43,155 nucleotides of DNA from Elysia marginata (taxonomy: Eukaryota > Mollusca > Gastropoda > Plakobranchidae): assembly GCA_019649035.1 (NCBI GenBank), contig BMAT01012050.1, forward strand, positions 429,306-472,460, written 5' to 3'. How positions within the stretch are numbered: position 1 is the stretch's first letter; every line of letters begins with the position of its first letter. The notes beneath the pieces are model-generated. The model was not told the DNA's origin. It saw nothing but the letters and a program-made list of their open reading frames with translations, and did not search any database. The translations under genes and the position numbers were made by a program. Positions 1 through 11,301 of the stretch are shown here, in pieces.

Positions 1-307
1 AGAGAGAGAGAGAGAGAGAGAAAGGGAGGATAAAATAAGCAAGTAAAACGAACCCAAGAGAATGTAAATATTACTGAGGGGAGAAGGAAGAAAAAATAAG
101 AATTAGAAATGGTAGAAAAAAGATAAACAAGAGATAGAGGAGATTGGCGGAGAGGGGTACAGCCACCTTGATCCGGAATCCAGATCGAAGAACCCAACAA
201 GATTTCTGGTAATTAGATTTCAGAGACTAAGTCGAGAAGTGGAGACGTTGACAGCACCGATAGACAGAATTAGTAAAAGCACCGAGACGAGATTAGTTGG
301 ACAAAAC

Positions 308-349
<42 letters not shown>

Positions 350-541
350 TAGAGAGAGGAGTCAGGCAGGCCGTCAGAAGGACAGGCAGACAGACAGAAA
401 GAAACAGAAACATAAAGAGAGCCACAGGGACAGAAAGAGGAGTTAAAAAGAAAAAAGGAGGTAGACAAAGAGGCCAAGATTAAATAGTGTTACAATAGGA
501 GTGAAAGACAGACAAATACAAAAGCTAGAGAAAGAGAAAGA
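1..541. repeat. Polypurine stretch with (GA)n microsatellites
   Basis: The + strand is almost continuously A/G here. The window opens inside a (GA)n run (1-21), and a longer (GA)15 run lies at 310-340, followed by interrupted GAGAGAT and CAGACAGA units to about 410. The opposite strand reads as Ser/Leu-rich frames purely because of (CT)n. No gene is supported. The first array is cut by the window edge, so its true length is unknown. Confidence 0.9.
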
Positions 542-1177
542 AAAGAGAAGGTGGGTCGGCAAAACAGGAAGCTGGCAGTGTACTAGAAAACTTGAGAGTT
601 TTTGTAAAAAGGTCAACTTCTCTCTCAAGTGGACGTGTGAAAATGGCTCTCCACAGAACACAGAATGGCGTAAACTTTTTAGGCTTCATTTTTATGTGGG
701 AGTTCCAAGGTCCGATATAATTTTCACGGTCATTTAGGGTAAAATAAGAAAATTTAAATAATTGACAGCGATGTTTGTTACACAAACTGCAAGAAGAATA
801 GAAAAATAAATAACCAACCATCAAACAGCTAATAGAAAACACGATCAAAATTAGTCGCCTAGTGAAATACTGGTCACTTTTAAAGCAACTAGGCAAATTC
901 ACATCCTTTCCAATAGTTACAGATGCAATTTAAAAACTCTGCGAAATCCTTAGTTACGACAGTTGCAAATTAATATAAAGAAAGCCATGTTCTAAATCAT
1001 CAATACAAGCTCTTTTCTGAATTAATCGAAATTTAAACTTTGATTAGGGGGGGAGGAGGGGGGGTTTGAACATAACAATGTTTGTAATTCTATCATAATA
1101 ATTTAGATATGAATTTGTATCTTGGACGGTGGTATTATTTATCACGTGATGAACATAAGGCACTTCCTATACTCTTT
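542..1177. other. Unannotated AT-rich DNA
   Basis: No coding, RNA or repeat signal was recognised. The only structured element is a G-rich tract at 1047-1064 (two runs of seven G separated by A-GG-A), which could form a G-quadruplex. Confidence 0.6.
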
Positions 1178-1211
<34 letters not shown>

Positions 1212-1260
1212 ACTCTCACTTCTCTTTGTTTATTTTACTTTTTTACTTTCTCCCTTTTTA
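1178..1260. repeat. (CT)n microsatellite and pyrimidine tract
   Basis: Near-continuous CT dinucleotides run at 1178-1212 with single interruptions, then T/C-rich sequence to about 1260. The stretch 1261-1704 that follows is pyrimidine-rich with a C-run near 1520-1535 and holds no supported gene. Confidence 0.85.
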
Positions 1261-1703
1261 CCTACAGCTGCAATATTCGACATCATAGGTTAAAGTTTAC
1301 ATATAAAGAGATTTTCACCTCCTTTCCGTCTCTTTTCTTTTGTTCCATCTATCGATGTCAACCATGCAACCCAATCCACCCCTGCCAGCCCCGTTTCAAT
1401 TTTTCTTCCAGCATGCGACGGTCTATTCCAGGTCTCGGTGGGACCAATCAGCACACGGCATCAATAATTCACGAACAGAGCCACAGATCTGGGAGACAAT
1501 CAAATCATTGTTTTCAACCCCCCACCCCCCACCTCCCGCCTATCTCAACAAATCTCCTCTGTTTTCTCCTCTTCCTTCCAACCTCTGTTCTTTTTTCAGG
1601 GACGTGGTTCTTCATTAAATGCCCTCCAGTTGTTCTTCACTGCGCTGAACCTGCTTCACACTTCACACTCTATGAACTGGTTTGATCAAACCCACAGGCA
1701 ACA

Positions 1704-1704
<1 letters not shown>

Positions 1705-1745
<41 letters not shown>
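1705..1745. repeat. (GATT)n tetranucleotide array
   Basis: About ten uninterrupted GATT units (41 bp). A perfect tetranucleotide array of this purity is likely polymorphic. Confidence 0.95.
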
Positions 1746-1853
1746 CCTGTGTCATTGTCTCCATACACATTGCACCACAGAAAAGTTCTCAAACCAAGGT
1801 CAGGGTCTTTCTGTGATCCTTAGAGAAGGCGGGTACAGTTTTTTCACTAATCA

Positions 1854-1861
1854 TGACGTCA
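1854..1861. promoter_or_regulatory. Palindromic CRE motif TGACGTCA
   Basis: An exact match to the full cAMP-response element bound by CREB/ATF bZIP proteins. A second exact copy lies at 5596-5603. Neither sits next to a recognisable core promoter, so function is unproven; the match itself is certain. Confidence 0.3.
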
Positions 1862-1945
1862 AAGTGAAGGATGTTTTTCTATCGCCCACTCTTTCTCAAC
1901 CTAGGCCATTCAAGCAAACAGGGGAAGCCTCCTGAATCAGTTTGT

Positions 1946-3618
1946 TGTGTGTATTTTATCATTGATCTATCTAATATTTAGCTTCAGCGTACAATTATAA
2001 AAAAGGAAGACTTTACATTTTCCCACAGTAGACCATTAAACACCAGAGCATATTCAACTCATATTTCAGAACATTACAATACGGCTGCCTGCACTCACTA
2101 TCCTTCCACAAATTTGAAGCATTGTCTTTAGCCAGGTTCCTATTTTTTATTTGAGTTGACCGAGGAGAGCAAAGAAAATTGTTTTCCCAGGGATGTTCGT
2201 TCGTACAGCAAGAAATGTGGTTTGTAATCTAAATCGCATTCGCCAGATCAAGAGCCCGACGTTTGAAACACTGTACCACAGTGCGTCCCCCCTCCCCCAC
2301 ACATCCAGGCCATATGGTATTCTGTGAAGATACGAAAGCTCAGTGAAAATTGTATACCTAATAATATCGTGATTGTGAAAATATTTAAATTCAAGTGTAT
2401 GGTCGATTCTTAAGGTCAAAGTCTAGTAGAAATAGCATCTTTGCGACTTCCGACCTATCATGATATCATACAAGTACAGACTATGTTAGTCGCCATTTAT
2501 AGACAAGTTGGGCAACTCATGGTTAAGAGATTTGCCATTCCATACGCCATGATGCCATATTGACTGCTGCACTAGACCGTGAACATCTAGACTGAGGATC
2601 ACGAATCTCACGTCAAAATGGCAAGTGACTTTGGCATCAGGTTTCCTAACAATAGAGAGAGAGCTTTGTAAGCAATCATACATGACGTAAGGCGCTAGCT
2701 TACGAAGAGACGTCTTAGTCGAGAAACTTGTTCAGTTTTAGTTTTACGACCAAACAGTCTCAACGAACTGTGATCGCTGTTCGGAGGTTGGTCTATTTTG
2801 CATAAGCAGTTTAAACACTAAATGGGTCAGACTTACGGAAAAGGAATACTTGTCATTGAACAGCGCGAATGGAGAGCGAATTTTTCTGCTCTATAATTTG
2901 ATCATGACTTAATCAGTTTCAAAATAAAGCTCTAAACTCGGAGAGAGTCACATAAAGAAAATGCGTAGATAAAAAGAGATATGGAGTGAGAGTCAAAGGC
3001 AGATAGACAAGAGTTTTTACTCCTTGGAGAAACAAAAATGTTAAAAGATATAGGCCTAATGCTCTTATAGTGCAGGCTATGAAGTATGGGCTTTTGACTC
3101 TTTTTCAAATTCCAAATAATATATACAAGTGTAAATGCATCTGCATGAGATATCGAAAGTGCATTAGCTTGTGACTAATTTCAGTATGTCTTATGATAGT
3201 CCTTGGGGAGCCTTGGTTTAAATTTTTAATAATTTATTTTCAGTATTTTTGTTGAGATTGCTGATCACAGCCCATGTTTTTGAGTCCCCTGGCCTTAGCT
3301 TTAAAATGACATATGTAAACTTCACTATTCAATTCTATGAAACTCTGTAAATATCCATGCACACGTATATATCTGGGTTAAGAGGCCACACGCTACAGAA
3401 CGATTGCACTCGCGATAAATTTATCGAGTTCCTTGTTCTGGAAATTTTCCCAGCTTGTCCCCTATCTTTTTTTTCTAAGGCTAAGCTTATTAATTTGTAA
3501 TTAAGTGAGATAAAAGATGATTAAACTGATGCGTATTGTCCGAGCTTAAGGGCAAAAACGTGTAGGGCGGAGAAATATGACGGGGCATAGATAAGAGGAA
3601 GCAGGGAAAAGAATAAGT
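1946..3618. other. Unannotated AT-rich DNA
   Basis: I see no gene, RNA or mobile element in this 1.7 kb. One TAGGCCTA octamer lies at 3051-3058. A short C-run at about 2287-2300 is the only marked compositional feature. Confidence 0.6.
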
Positions 3619-3640
3619 GGGCGGGGCGGGGGGAGGGAGG
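3619..3640 (+). promoter_or_regulatory. GC-box / G-quadruplex-capable tract
   Basis: G-runs of 3, 4, 6 and 3 are separated by single C, C and A, which satisfies the usual G3+N1-7 quadruplex pattern on the + strand. The same bases contain the Sp1/KLF GC-box GGGGCGGGG. The surroundings are AT-rich, so the tract stands out. There is no adjacent gene evidence. Confidence 0.4.
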
Positions 3641-4047
3641 AGAAAAATGGTCGGTCAGAACGGGTAGAAGGATAATAGATGAAAGGTAAGAGAAAGAGGG
3701 GGTCTTAATAAAATAAATTTTAATTCAGCATACCGACAAAAAACGTTGAACAAATATGTTGGTTTTCTAAGCACAGCAAAATATAATTTAAAAGAAAGCA
3801 GGAGACATAATATAGTAAAGAAAGTAAAGAGAAAAAGAAAAATCAACCGCACTAAAGTAGCACAATGAACAACGCCTACACAAATTAAAACTTAATAAGA
3901 GCAGAACGTGTCAGAGACAGAGAAAGAGAAAGAAAGATGGATAGATAGAGAGAGAGAGAAAGAGAGAGACAGACAGCAACAGAGACTAAGAGAAAGAGAG
4001 AAACAGAGCACACAGATAAGGATAGATAGAGAGATGGAGAGAGAATG
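3641..4047. repeat. A-rich then polypurine DNA
   Basis: AT-rich sequence passes into A/G-only low-complexity DNA (3911-4047) built from GAGA, GATA and GACA units. The minus-strand frames here are Ser/Phe/Leu-rich translations of simple sequence and are not genes. 4048-4555, which follows, shows only scattered GATA-type words. Confidence 0.7.
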
Positions 4048-4555
4048 ATGGACAAGGACTGCAGATGATGAGAGAGAACATTGATTTCTCAGAATGCAGT
4101 GTGTGTGTGAAGGCTGCCAGGAAATAAGAAGCTCCCTCCTGACTACAAAGCCGATCAGGAAGGAGACTGGGAGACGCGGTACCTGTGGGAGTGTAGAGCC
4201 CTTGTCTTCTCATCGTGAGAAAGTGGGTGTGTTGATGCGGTAGATAAATAGATAGACATATGAATAGATACTAGATAGATATAACATTATGTTTTATTAT
4301 AACTACTTATGCAGTTTTAAACATATACATGTAGATAGGTACATAGCAAAATAGATCATCGCCTGAAGATATGCCGACCCACGAGACAGCAAGAAACACA
4401 GTGTCGTGACAAAACAAAAGTAGGTCTAGGCTATTAAAAATAGATCGATTGATGGGTAGATAATTGGGTATACTTATATTAATAATAGGAATGGCCGAAT
4501 GGGTAAGCCTATATGGGTAATCAGATAGATACAAAGACAAAAGATAAACAGAATG

Positions 4556-4633
4556 ATACGAACGTAAAGACATACATAATAATACGAACGTAAAGACAAA
4601 GAACTTGATACGAACGTACATAAAGTACATGTA
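4556..4633. repeat. 26-bp minisatellite, about three units
   Basis: The near-palindromic decamer TACGAACGTA occurs at 4557-4566, 4583-4592 and 4609-4618, each exactly 26 bp from the next. The first two units continue with AAAGACA. The third has diverged after the decamer. This is a short, decaying tandem array. Confidence 0.8.
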
Positions 4634-5849
4634 CTGTAATGTACTCGTATATGGCATACAAATAGGCAGACGGATAGATAAGTAAAAAGATGAACAATTA
4701 CAGAGATATTTAAATCTAGGTGTCGGAAAGGAAAGCGGGTGATTAGATGCATGCAAAATTTTTATCTTGAAAAACACACGCCGTTTAGTTTTATGACTCC
4801 TAACCAAATTTTAACAAAAGCTTGAAAACAAAACCGATCACAAAATAAAACCATTCTACTAACATGCTCCATTTAAGCAAAAAAAAAAAGAATTTTCTTG
4901 ACACACACTAAAGATCTAAATAAAAAATTAACTCGTCTTTTGGAAGGAAAAAAACTCCATTTTGCAAGTCTTGTAATTATATCTGGGCCTCACCGATAGC
5001 GTCGCTAGAAGATTTTAGTACATCAGTGAAGGTCATTGGTTCTAGTTGGATTTGATAAAAAGCTGAGCAGCCCTCCCAGTCAGCAATAAAACTCAGGGAA
5101 GCAGCAAGCCATGCTTCGCGGAAATGGAAATATCCGGTCGTCTTCGATTATTCTTTGAACTCGATAGTGCAACTCTCGATACTTCTTCAAAGCAAAGAAC
5201 TAATATCACTTTCTTGTCCACGTGTGCGATTGGTTGCGTTTGAAAACGAGGTCTGTGTTGTCCTTTTATCAAAATGATATTCAAAGATCCTTTGTAGTTT
5301 TTCTATTTCTTCAATAAAAGTTCCTTTTCCGTTTTTTGGTTTTTGATCTATTGTTATTTTAAAAGTTTCCTGAAATAATTGGTTGAAAAGTAGGATTCAC
5401 AGACCTGAATCAACCCTGTACGATATCTTCACAGTTGTGACCTTTCAAACTTATCGCTTGTTTCTAACAATATATTGTTGTAATCTAATGCTTGTTAATC
5501 TATTTCTGGGGACAAAGGCAAAACTTTGTCATCACCAACACGATCCTATAACCTTAGTCTAAAGACTTGACTTTGGTATTCGTGACCAGTCAATATGACG
5601 TCACAATGTTAGCTATGCGCCACTTGCCTATCGACAGTCTCCTTGCTCAGAAGATGAAAAAGAACTCCGGGATGTGGAGATATCCGAAGATTTAATTTGT
5701 CAAGATCAGTCTCTAATTTTTCGGGGAAATCAGGCGAGATGCGATCAGAGACAGGTCTATTGACAAGCAGGCAGGCAAAAGACTCTGCCTAGTTTTTCGT
5801 GTGCTATGCATCCAGAAGATGCTTTTTACAGTACGGAAAAGTTTGGCGC
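4634..5849. other. Unannotated DNA
   Basis: No gene or RNA was recognised. It contains the second perfect CRE octamer (5596-5603). The short minus-strand frame near 5093-5284 shows no features that set it apart from chance. Confidence 0.6.
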
Positions 5850-6140
5850 ATTAATCTTGTGGTAGACAGTTGGCTTTGTGATCAAGAGGTTTAAGGTTCG
5901 AATCATGGCAGGTAGAAGTTTAGTCCTCAAGAAAGGCTCTTGATATGCATTATCGACTCACTAAGGCATCATAATGAGGATCCGGCTAAAGGCAGTGAAA
6001 AGTCTTGCCAGAATGCTAGTCATGCGTTGTTTAGACTGCCGTACCCCCTCAAGTTTAAAAAACAAACTGGTTGTTGATTAATGACTTGTCGGGGAGCCCA
6101 TGTAAAGCGTTCAAAGCCGTTAGGTGTATTAAGCGAATTT
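5850..6140 (+). mobile_element. tRNA-derived SINE with L2-like 3' tail (old copy)
   Basis: A short interspersed element, a non-autonomous retroposon transcribed by RNA polymerase III and mobilised by a LINE. The head carries an A-box-like TGGTAGACAGT (5860-5870) and an excellent B-box GGTTCGAATC (5895-5904), 35 bp apart as in tRNAs. T-stem pairing around the B-box is broken, so it is not a working tRNA. The body runs through CCGGCTAAAGGCAGTGA-type sequence near 5983-5999. The 3' part has TGTAAAGCG (6101-6109) and a later AAGCG (6131-6135), words typical of SINEs that share a tail with L2/CR1-type LINEs in molluscs and fish. The tail assignment is from memory. No clean target-site duplication was found, so the borders are approximate. 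Confidence 0.6.
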
Positions 6141-7085
6141 AGATTTTTTCCTGAGGATTTCAAAAGACTTTGCAATGTTAAAGAGTGCCCTTTGATTACC
6201 GCAGGTGCTTATACAGCAAGGATTAGCAAAGACAGAGGTATAGGCATGAGCAAATGACTTTTAATTATTGACGAAAGCAATCAAAACTTATCTAGATTTG
6301 GAAAAGGGTGCTCTGTTTACATCGAATAATCCGCCCCCAGTAATGCGATCTATCATGACTAGGTCCCATGGAAATTGTATCTCTCATCTTTGTTTTACTA
6401 CTCCTACATACTTAAGCACACTATTTTGTTTTTTATCCTTTTTTTATATATATAATACTCTATCAGGGTGAAAAATTTTTTGGCTTCATAATAATATTCA
6501 CTTGCTCCTCCGGCATAGATTTATACACATGTCATTCTATTCTGAATATTCCGTTATTATATATCTACTTGGTAAATATAATTTTAAAAAAGGAAACAAC
6601 AAACAGAAACAGGAAGAGAGAGAGGAGGCGGGGGAGAAAGAGATGCATATACACAGACACCGAGAGACATGCAGACACACTAGCAAGCACAAAGAAAGTC
6701 ACCGAGAGGAACAGGAACAGAAAAAAAACAAAAAAAACAACCACAAATCGAATTTCTTTTTCGTTTAAAAACGATGTAGGCCAAATAGATATTCCCCTTC
6801 AAAGTGAGAACGTGAGGAAAGCTAAGGCGCGGAACAATGAAAGAGCCAATGTAATCTAGATGTAATTCCTTCATTCTCTCCATCTCCGCCCTACTCAGAT
6901 TTTCCAACAATACCTAGATCTTAGTCTAGGCTTGAGCACCACCGATGCATCAGTAAGTCTGACGTAGTTGGCACTACCGACAAGAGGCAGAGAGAATAGA
7001 CCTGTCACAGAATGGGATCCCAAGATTGATCTTTCTAACATCCAACACAACCGAATTAATAATGGTGAGAGATGCTTTGCTCCCT

Positions 7086-7088
<3 letters not shown>
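6141..7088. other. Unannotated DNA with a purine-rich patch
   Basis: No supported gene. 6595-6745 is A/G-rich and yields Lys/Arg/Glu-rich frames on the + strand. These overlap one another in two frames, which argues for low complexity rather than coding. Confidence 0.6.
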
Positions 7089-7124
<36 letters not shown>

Positions 7125-7144
7125 CCTCCATCACACACACACGC
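7089..7144. repeat. (CT)n followed by (CA)n
   Basis: A pure (CT)15 tract (7091-7120), a T-run, then CACACACA (7132-7142). It is directly followed by the 12-bp perfect palindrome CGTAGGCCTACG (7149-7160). Confidence 0.95.
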
Positions 7145-7160
7145 ACTGCGTAGGCCTACG

Positions 7161-9654
7161 TGTGCTATCTACTTAAAGTTTAAGTTTTTGCCAAAAAATA
7201 GAGGTTTTCAATTGTTGCAAAATGTTCAGTAACGCTCAATCTATGGGTTGGATTCCATTCCAGAATTTCAAAACAGAAAAAAGTGTTAGAAAATCAAGAT
7301 TATACCAGTGTACTACAGTAAGCTAATTCTTCATCAATCAAAAAAACGAAATGCAAAAATGTTATGGCTTTTGAACTTGAGAACTTTTTTTCGTCTTGCA
7401 ACCGCAATAGCAATTTTTGTCTGTAATCTTCAAATTTAAAAAAAACAAAAACAAACCACTTTTTCCTGATTGCAATAATGGATAAACCATTATAGGCCTG
7501 GGACTACATTTGATTCCTCACCTTTTTGATAACATGAAATTCTTTTTGATCACTATATTTCTATGTATGAGATTTTCAGAGACTTGGACGGATGTTAAAA
7601 TGTTCAAAACAAAACTTTTACCTCTTTATATTCAAATCTAGAGGCTTCAGTTACATATCATATCAATACTGCCAGCATGCCTTAGAGCTGGACTGATAAG
7701 AGATATTCATTGACTCTTTTTGGAAAGTATGGGTTCTGGCGATCAAAACTTTAAGATTAAAAAAAAAATTAAACTTTGCGTTCTCTAAGCTCCCTTGGTT
7801 TAGTTGAAGTGAGAAAAAACATGCTAAAAAAGCCGCGTTATGCCGATGAACATTCCCCTGCACTGTAAGCTGAAAATGCAAAGCTATATAAAATACTAGT
7901 CGATAAATTTGTTTCCTATCAGGTGACAAACGTTTTTTTGTAAAGCGTTCATGCGGATAAATTTATGCTGGTGTAAATTCGCTATATTTTCGTAAGTCTA
8001 GACAGTCAAACTTATTAGATCATGGGTTCTTCTCGATGTTCTGTTTTAGCTATCTAGAAAAATTGAGTTCTGTATTTAGATTTCAAATTTCTTTTTGAAC
8101 TAAATAAAAAATTAAACTTAGATCTTCTGGATTATTCTTAGAGAATAAAATGATCAAGATTTATGATTAGCTTTTAAATATAATTATTGTATTCAATAGA
8201 TTTTGACGTAGATCTAATTTAAGTTAGGGCTTGAATGCATTTTGCTTTTGTATATCTTGTGCAATATCTGTATGTGTTTAAGATATCTACATTAGCGTTA
8301 CGTGCAATCACTTTTTAAATGAATTGCTAGTTGTCTGCCAAAGACTAGACCATTAAAAACTTATAAAAAGTAAAGTGACCAATTTTATGGCAATGGATAC
8401 GTGGCTTTCTGGCCAAAGAAAACTACTCACTCCGAGGTCTATGGATTAAGGACTAATAAATATTATTCTATTCAATTTAAGTTTATTCAGTCAACACATA
8501 ATTACATATATTGAACATAACCAAGGCTAAGTGAGACTGACAGGCTCTAAAATTATGGATCTTTTAGTAAAGTGTACTAATTATAATTTATATCAAAATT
8601 AAAGTAAAGAAAAGAAAAGTTGTCACCCACGCAGACAATGTCACGCGCACTCCTCTCTTACTCTCTCTTTACCTCTCGTTCAAAACACATCTACCCTTTT
8701 CTTATATTGTTGCACGCTGGAAAAAACACTTTCGTACAAATGTCAGTTTTTCAAATTTTTCAGAACATGATTTCAAAACAGTGGACAGTGATTGATTAAA
8801 GAAATTGCCAACGTGAAAATACACTCAACAAAAATGCGCAATGTCACTTGATGCAATTTAGGGACACAAAGCGAGTAAAGGTTACCTCAAACAATGCCTC
8901 TGCAAGTCGCTGCGATCTCAAAACTAATCTGGAACTCAACTTCAAATGTCAGGGACCTCCAACTTGATGAGGTCTAACAAGTTCTCTGCTCAAATTACCT
9001 CCCCTTATTTTGAGTGTAGTTGGGTATAGAATTTCACTTGACGAAACCCAGAACAATATACTACTGTGTAGGCTTTTATGCCAATTCCTACCTCATTCGT
9101 CGGACAGACAACAATAAATACGAGTTACTCGATACACAGAACAAATGAAATATTAAAAGCTGATACCGTATATTGTTATCATAATGTCAATAACAAATAC
9201 ACAAAGAAAGGTTATATCAACTACGAAAAAAAGATTACCATTGGTTAATATTGTTACGAATATAATTGACATAAAATAGAATATCACCCACGTACAAAAA
9301 AAAATGTAACTTCCCATTGCAAGAGATTTTTCTTGCAAAACCCACTAAGACAACTATTTATTAATATGAGTGTATGTATTACAGCATAAATTGAAATAAA
9401 TGTTCAAAAGTCTACACTATCAAACCTCAAATATTCATTATTAACAAAGTTCGCTTTCTTTTGTTTTGCAGTTTAAAAAAAGCTATTGTGGGTAAACCAT
9501 TTTTTGTATGTTCACTTGGTTAACGAATTGCTTCTCGATTTTACACCTGTGCTGGTATTAAAAATTAAATACCCGGTACTAAAACTTACTCATTTAAAGT
9601 TCTATTGCACATAGTTGTATTCTTCTGTCTGTACATCGAAACCTTTTATCTGAG

Positions 9655-9656
<2 letters not shown>
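7161..9656. other. Long AT-rich stretch without recognisable features
   Basis: These 2.5 kb hold no gene, RNA gene, tandem array or transposon signature that I can support. TAGATCTA occurs at 8209-8216. Poly-A and poly-T runs are common. Confidence 0.6.
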
Positions 9657-9698
<42 letters not shown>

Positions 9699-9714
9699 AG
9701 AGACAGACAGACAG
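9657..9714. repeat. (GA)n then (GACA)n microsatellite
   Basis: An 18-unit GA run (9661-9697), then AGACAGACAGACAGA. It lies about 360 bp upstream of the TATA-type promoter candidate at 10055. Confidence 0.95.
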
Positions 9715-9920
9715 ATAAGCATATCCCCATATGAACACATCTCGCAGTGCCATTGAACTCAATCAACTTAACAGTACTGGAATTTGTGTCCATCCTCGGA
9801 CTCATCTCCTCTTATTTCTCCTCAGACCAGACCAGTAATTATCCAGCTCTGCTCTGTACTTAAACAGTCTGGTGGTCTCCATGAGCCAACCAGCCAGCGA
9901 GTGAGTCTCTCCCTATAACA

Positions 9921-10040
9921 TGACCAAAGAGTGACCAGCGGTCAAGCCAGCGCCACAGGAGTACCTCTCAGTTGTCGAGGATCGATGGTCATTCCAGGAT
10001 ATCTAGTATCTATGTCCACTGTGGCTTGCCGTCAGGGTCA
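9921..10040. promoter_or_regulatory. Cluster of TGACC/GGTCA half sites
   Basis: Five copies of the nuclear-receptor core pentamer fall in 120 bp: TGACC at 9921 and 9932, GGTCA at 9940, 9987 and 10036. From base composition I would expect well under one. Two form the 13-bp palindrome TGACCAGCGGTCA (9932-9944). The cluster sits 15-135 bp upstream of a TATA box, where proximal promoter elements are expected. Nuclear receptors bind AGGTCA-like half sites as monomers or dimers; which receptor, if any, cannot be told. The motifs are seen; their function is inferred. Confidence 0.4.
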
Positions 10041-10054
10041 GACCGCGGCGCGTC

Positions 10055-10094
10055 TATAAAAGGGACATAACTTGATACAATTCAGCTGGTGAGT
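10055..10094 (+). promoter_or_regulatory. Candidate RNA polymerase II core promoter (TATA + Inr)
   Basis: TATAAAAGGG (10055-10064) is an optimal TATA box. TTCAGCT (10081-10087) resembles the TCAGTY initiator, and its A (10084) is 29 bp from the first T of the TATA box, which is the canonical spacing. A CpG-rich GACCGCGGCGCGTC block abuts the TATA box upstream. CTG|GTGAGTAC, a strong 5' splice-site match, starts at 10089, too close to the predicted start to be the end of a normal first exon, so either it is chance or transcription begins further upstream. No coding frame is visible downstream before the assembly gap, so the gene it would serve is unknown. Confidence 0.45.
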
Positions 10095-10116
10095 ACTGCG
10101 AAACTAATGGAGAGTG

Positions 10117-10271
10117 AGAGCAGAAATAGGGAGAGAGAGATAGAGGGATAGGGAAGAGAGCGAAGGGACAGGGAAAGAGAAAGAGAGACAGTGGAGAGAG
10201 TGCAGGGACAAGAAAAGAGATAGAGAGACAGTGGAGAGAGTGCAGGGAAAGAGATGGTATAGTGAAGAGAG
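10117..10271. repeat. Purine-rich 40-bp-period minisatellite
   Basis: GA-rich DNA contains a 27-bp exact repeat at 10182-10208 and 10222-10248, giving a 40-bp period. Flanking copies are degenerate. If the promoter at 10055 is real, this would lie in its transcript. 10272-10776, up to the gap, holds no recognised feature. Confidence 0.75.
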
Positions 10272-10776
10272 AACAGAAATTTAGTGGGTCGAGTCATCTT
10301 ATAAACTCCTTTTTCTCCTTTTGTCTTCTCTCTAGCCTTCTTGTTTACTAGTGCTTGGCTTTTTACCGTTATAGGCTTGTTTATTTTTCGCTCTGTTAGT
10401 CCGTTTTATTCGACCTAAGTTCATTGGCTTCAGACTGACTGGCTGTCTTTTTTTTCCTCGTGTTTTTAACTCCCACTGTTTAAACTCTGTACATGACACG
10501 TAATATTGAGTTATTATACTTGCATTGATTTTGATACAAAAATAGGTGAACTCCCACTGATGAAAAGTCGCTGATTTCCAAAGTCAAACAAAGGAAATAA
10601 AACTTATAATACGAATCCGAGATCTATTTTAGATCTATTTTTGAGAATCTGAATGTAGAACGGTATGCCTCTGATATAATGCTGATAAGGATATGTGTTA
10701 AGGAGTTTAAATTTGAAAAAATAGTACCAAAACAAAGATTGAAATACGTGAAGATCGGAGGAACATGCAAGTGCCA

Positions 10777-11301
10777 NNNNNNNNNNNNNNNNNNNNNNNN
10801 NNNNNNNNNNNNNNNNNNNNNNNNNNNNNNNNNNNNNNNNNNNNNNNNNNNNNNNNNNNNNNNNNNNNNNNNNNNNNNNNNNNNNNNNNNNNNNNNNNNN
10901 NNNNNNNNNNNNNNNNNNNNNNNNNNNNNNNNNNNNNNNNNNNNNNNNNNNNNNNNNNNNNNNNNNNNNNNNNNNNNNNNNNNNNNNNNNNNNNNNNNNN
11001 NNNNNNNNNNNNNNNNNNNNNNNNNNNNNNNNNNNNNNNNNNNNNNNNNNNNNNNNNNNNNNNNNNNNNNNNNNNNNNNNNNNNNNNNNNNNNNNNNNNN
11101 NNNNNNNNNNNNNNNNNNNNNNNNNNNNNNNNNNNNNNNNNNNNNNNNNNNNNNNNNNNNNNNNNNNNNNNNNNNNNNNNNNNNNNNNNNNNNNNNNNNN
11201 NNNNNNNNNNNNNNNNNNNNNNNNNNNNNNNNNNNNNNNNNNNNNNNNNNNNNNNNNNNNNNNNNNNNNNNNNNNNNNNNNNNNNNNNNNNNNNNNNNNN
11301 N
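10777..11301. other. Assembly gap (525 N)
   Basis: A run of 525 unknown bases. Any open frame drawn through it is meaningless. Immediately after the gap, a T/C tract ending in CTAG (11303-11320) resembles a 3' splice site, but with the sequence before it missing this cannot be judged. Confidence 1.

Noticed and set aside
3264..3272. ATCACAGCC, the miR-2 family seed word
   Set aside because: The flanks do not fold into a pre-miRNA hairpin and the bases after the seed differ from miR-2.
4492..4508. TGGCCGAATGGGTAAGC, similar to a Leu/Ser tRNA A-box
   Set aside because: No B-box follows within tRNA distance and no stem pairing is visible.
4556..4633. Evenly spaced short repeats, considered as a CRISPR array
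   Set aside because: The repeat core is only 10 bp with just three copies, in an evidently eukaryotic context; it is a minisatellite.
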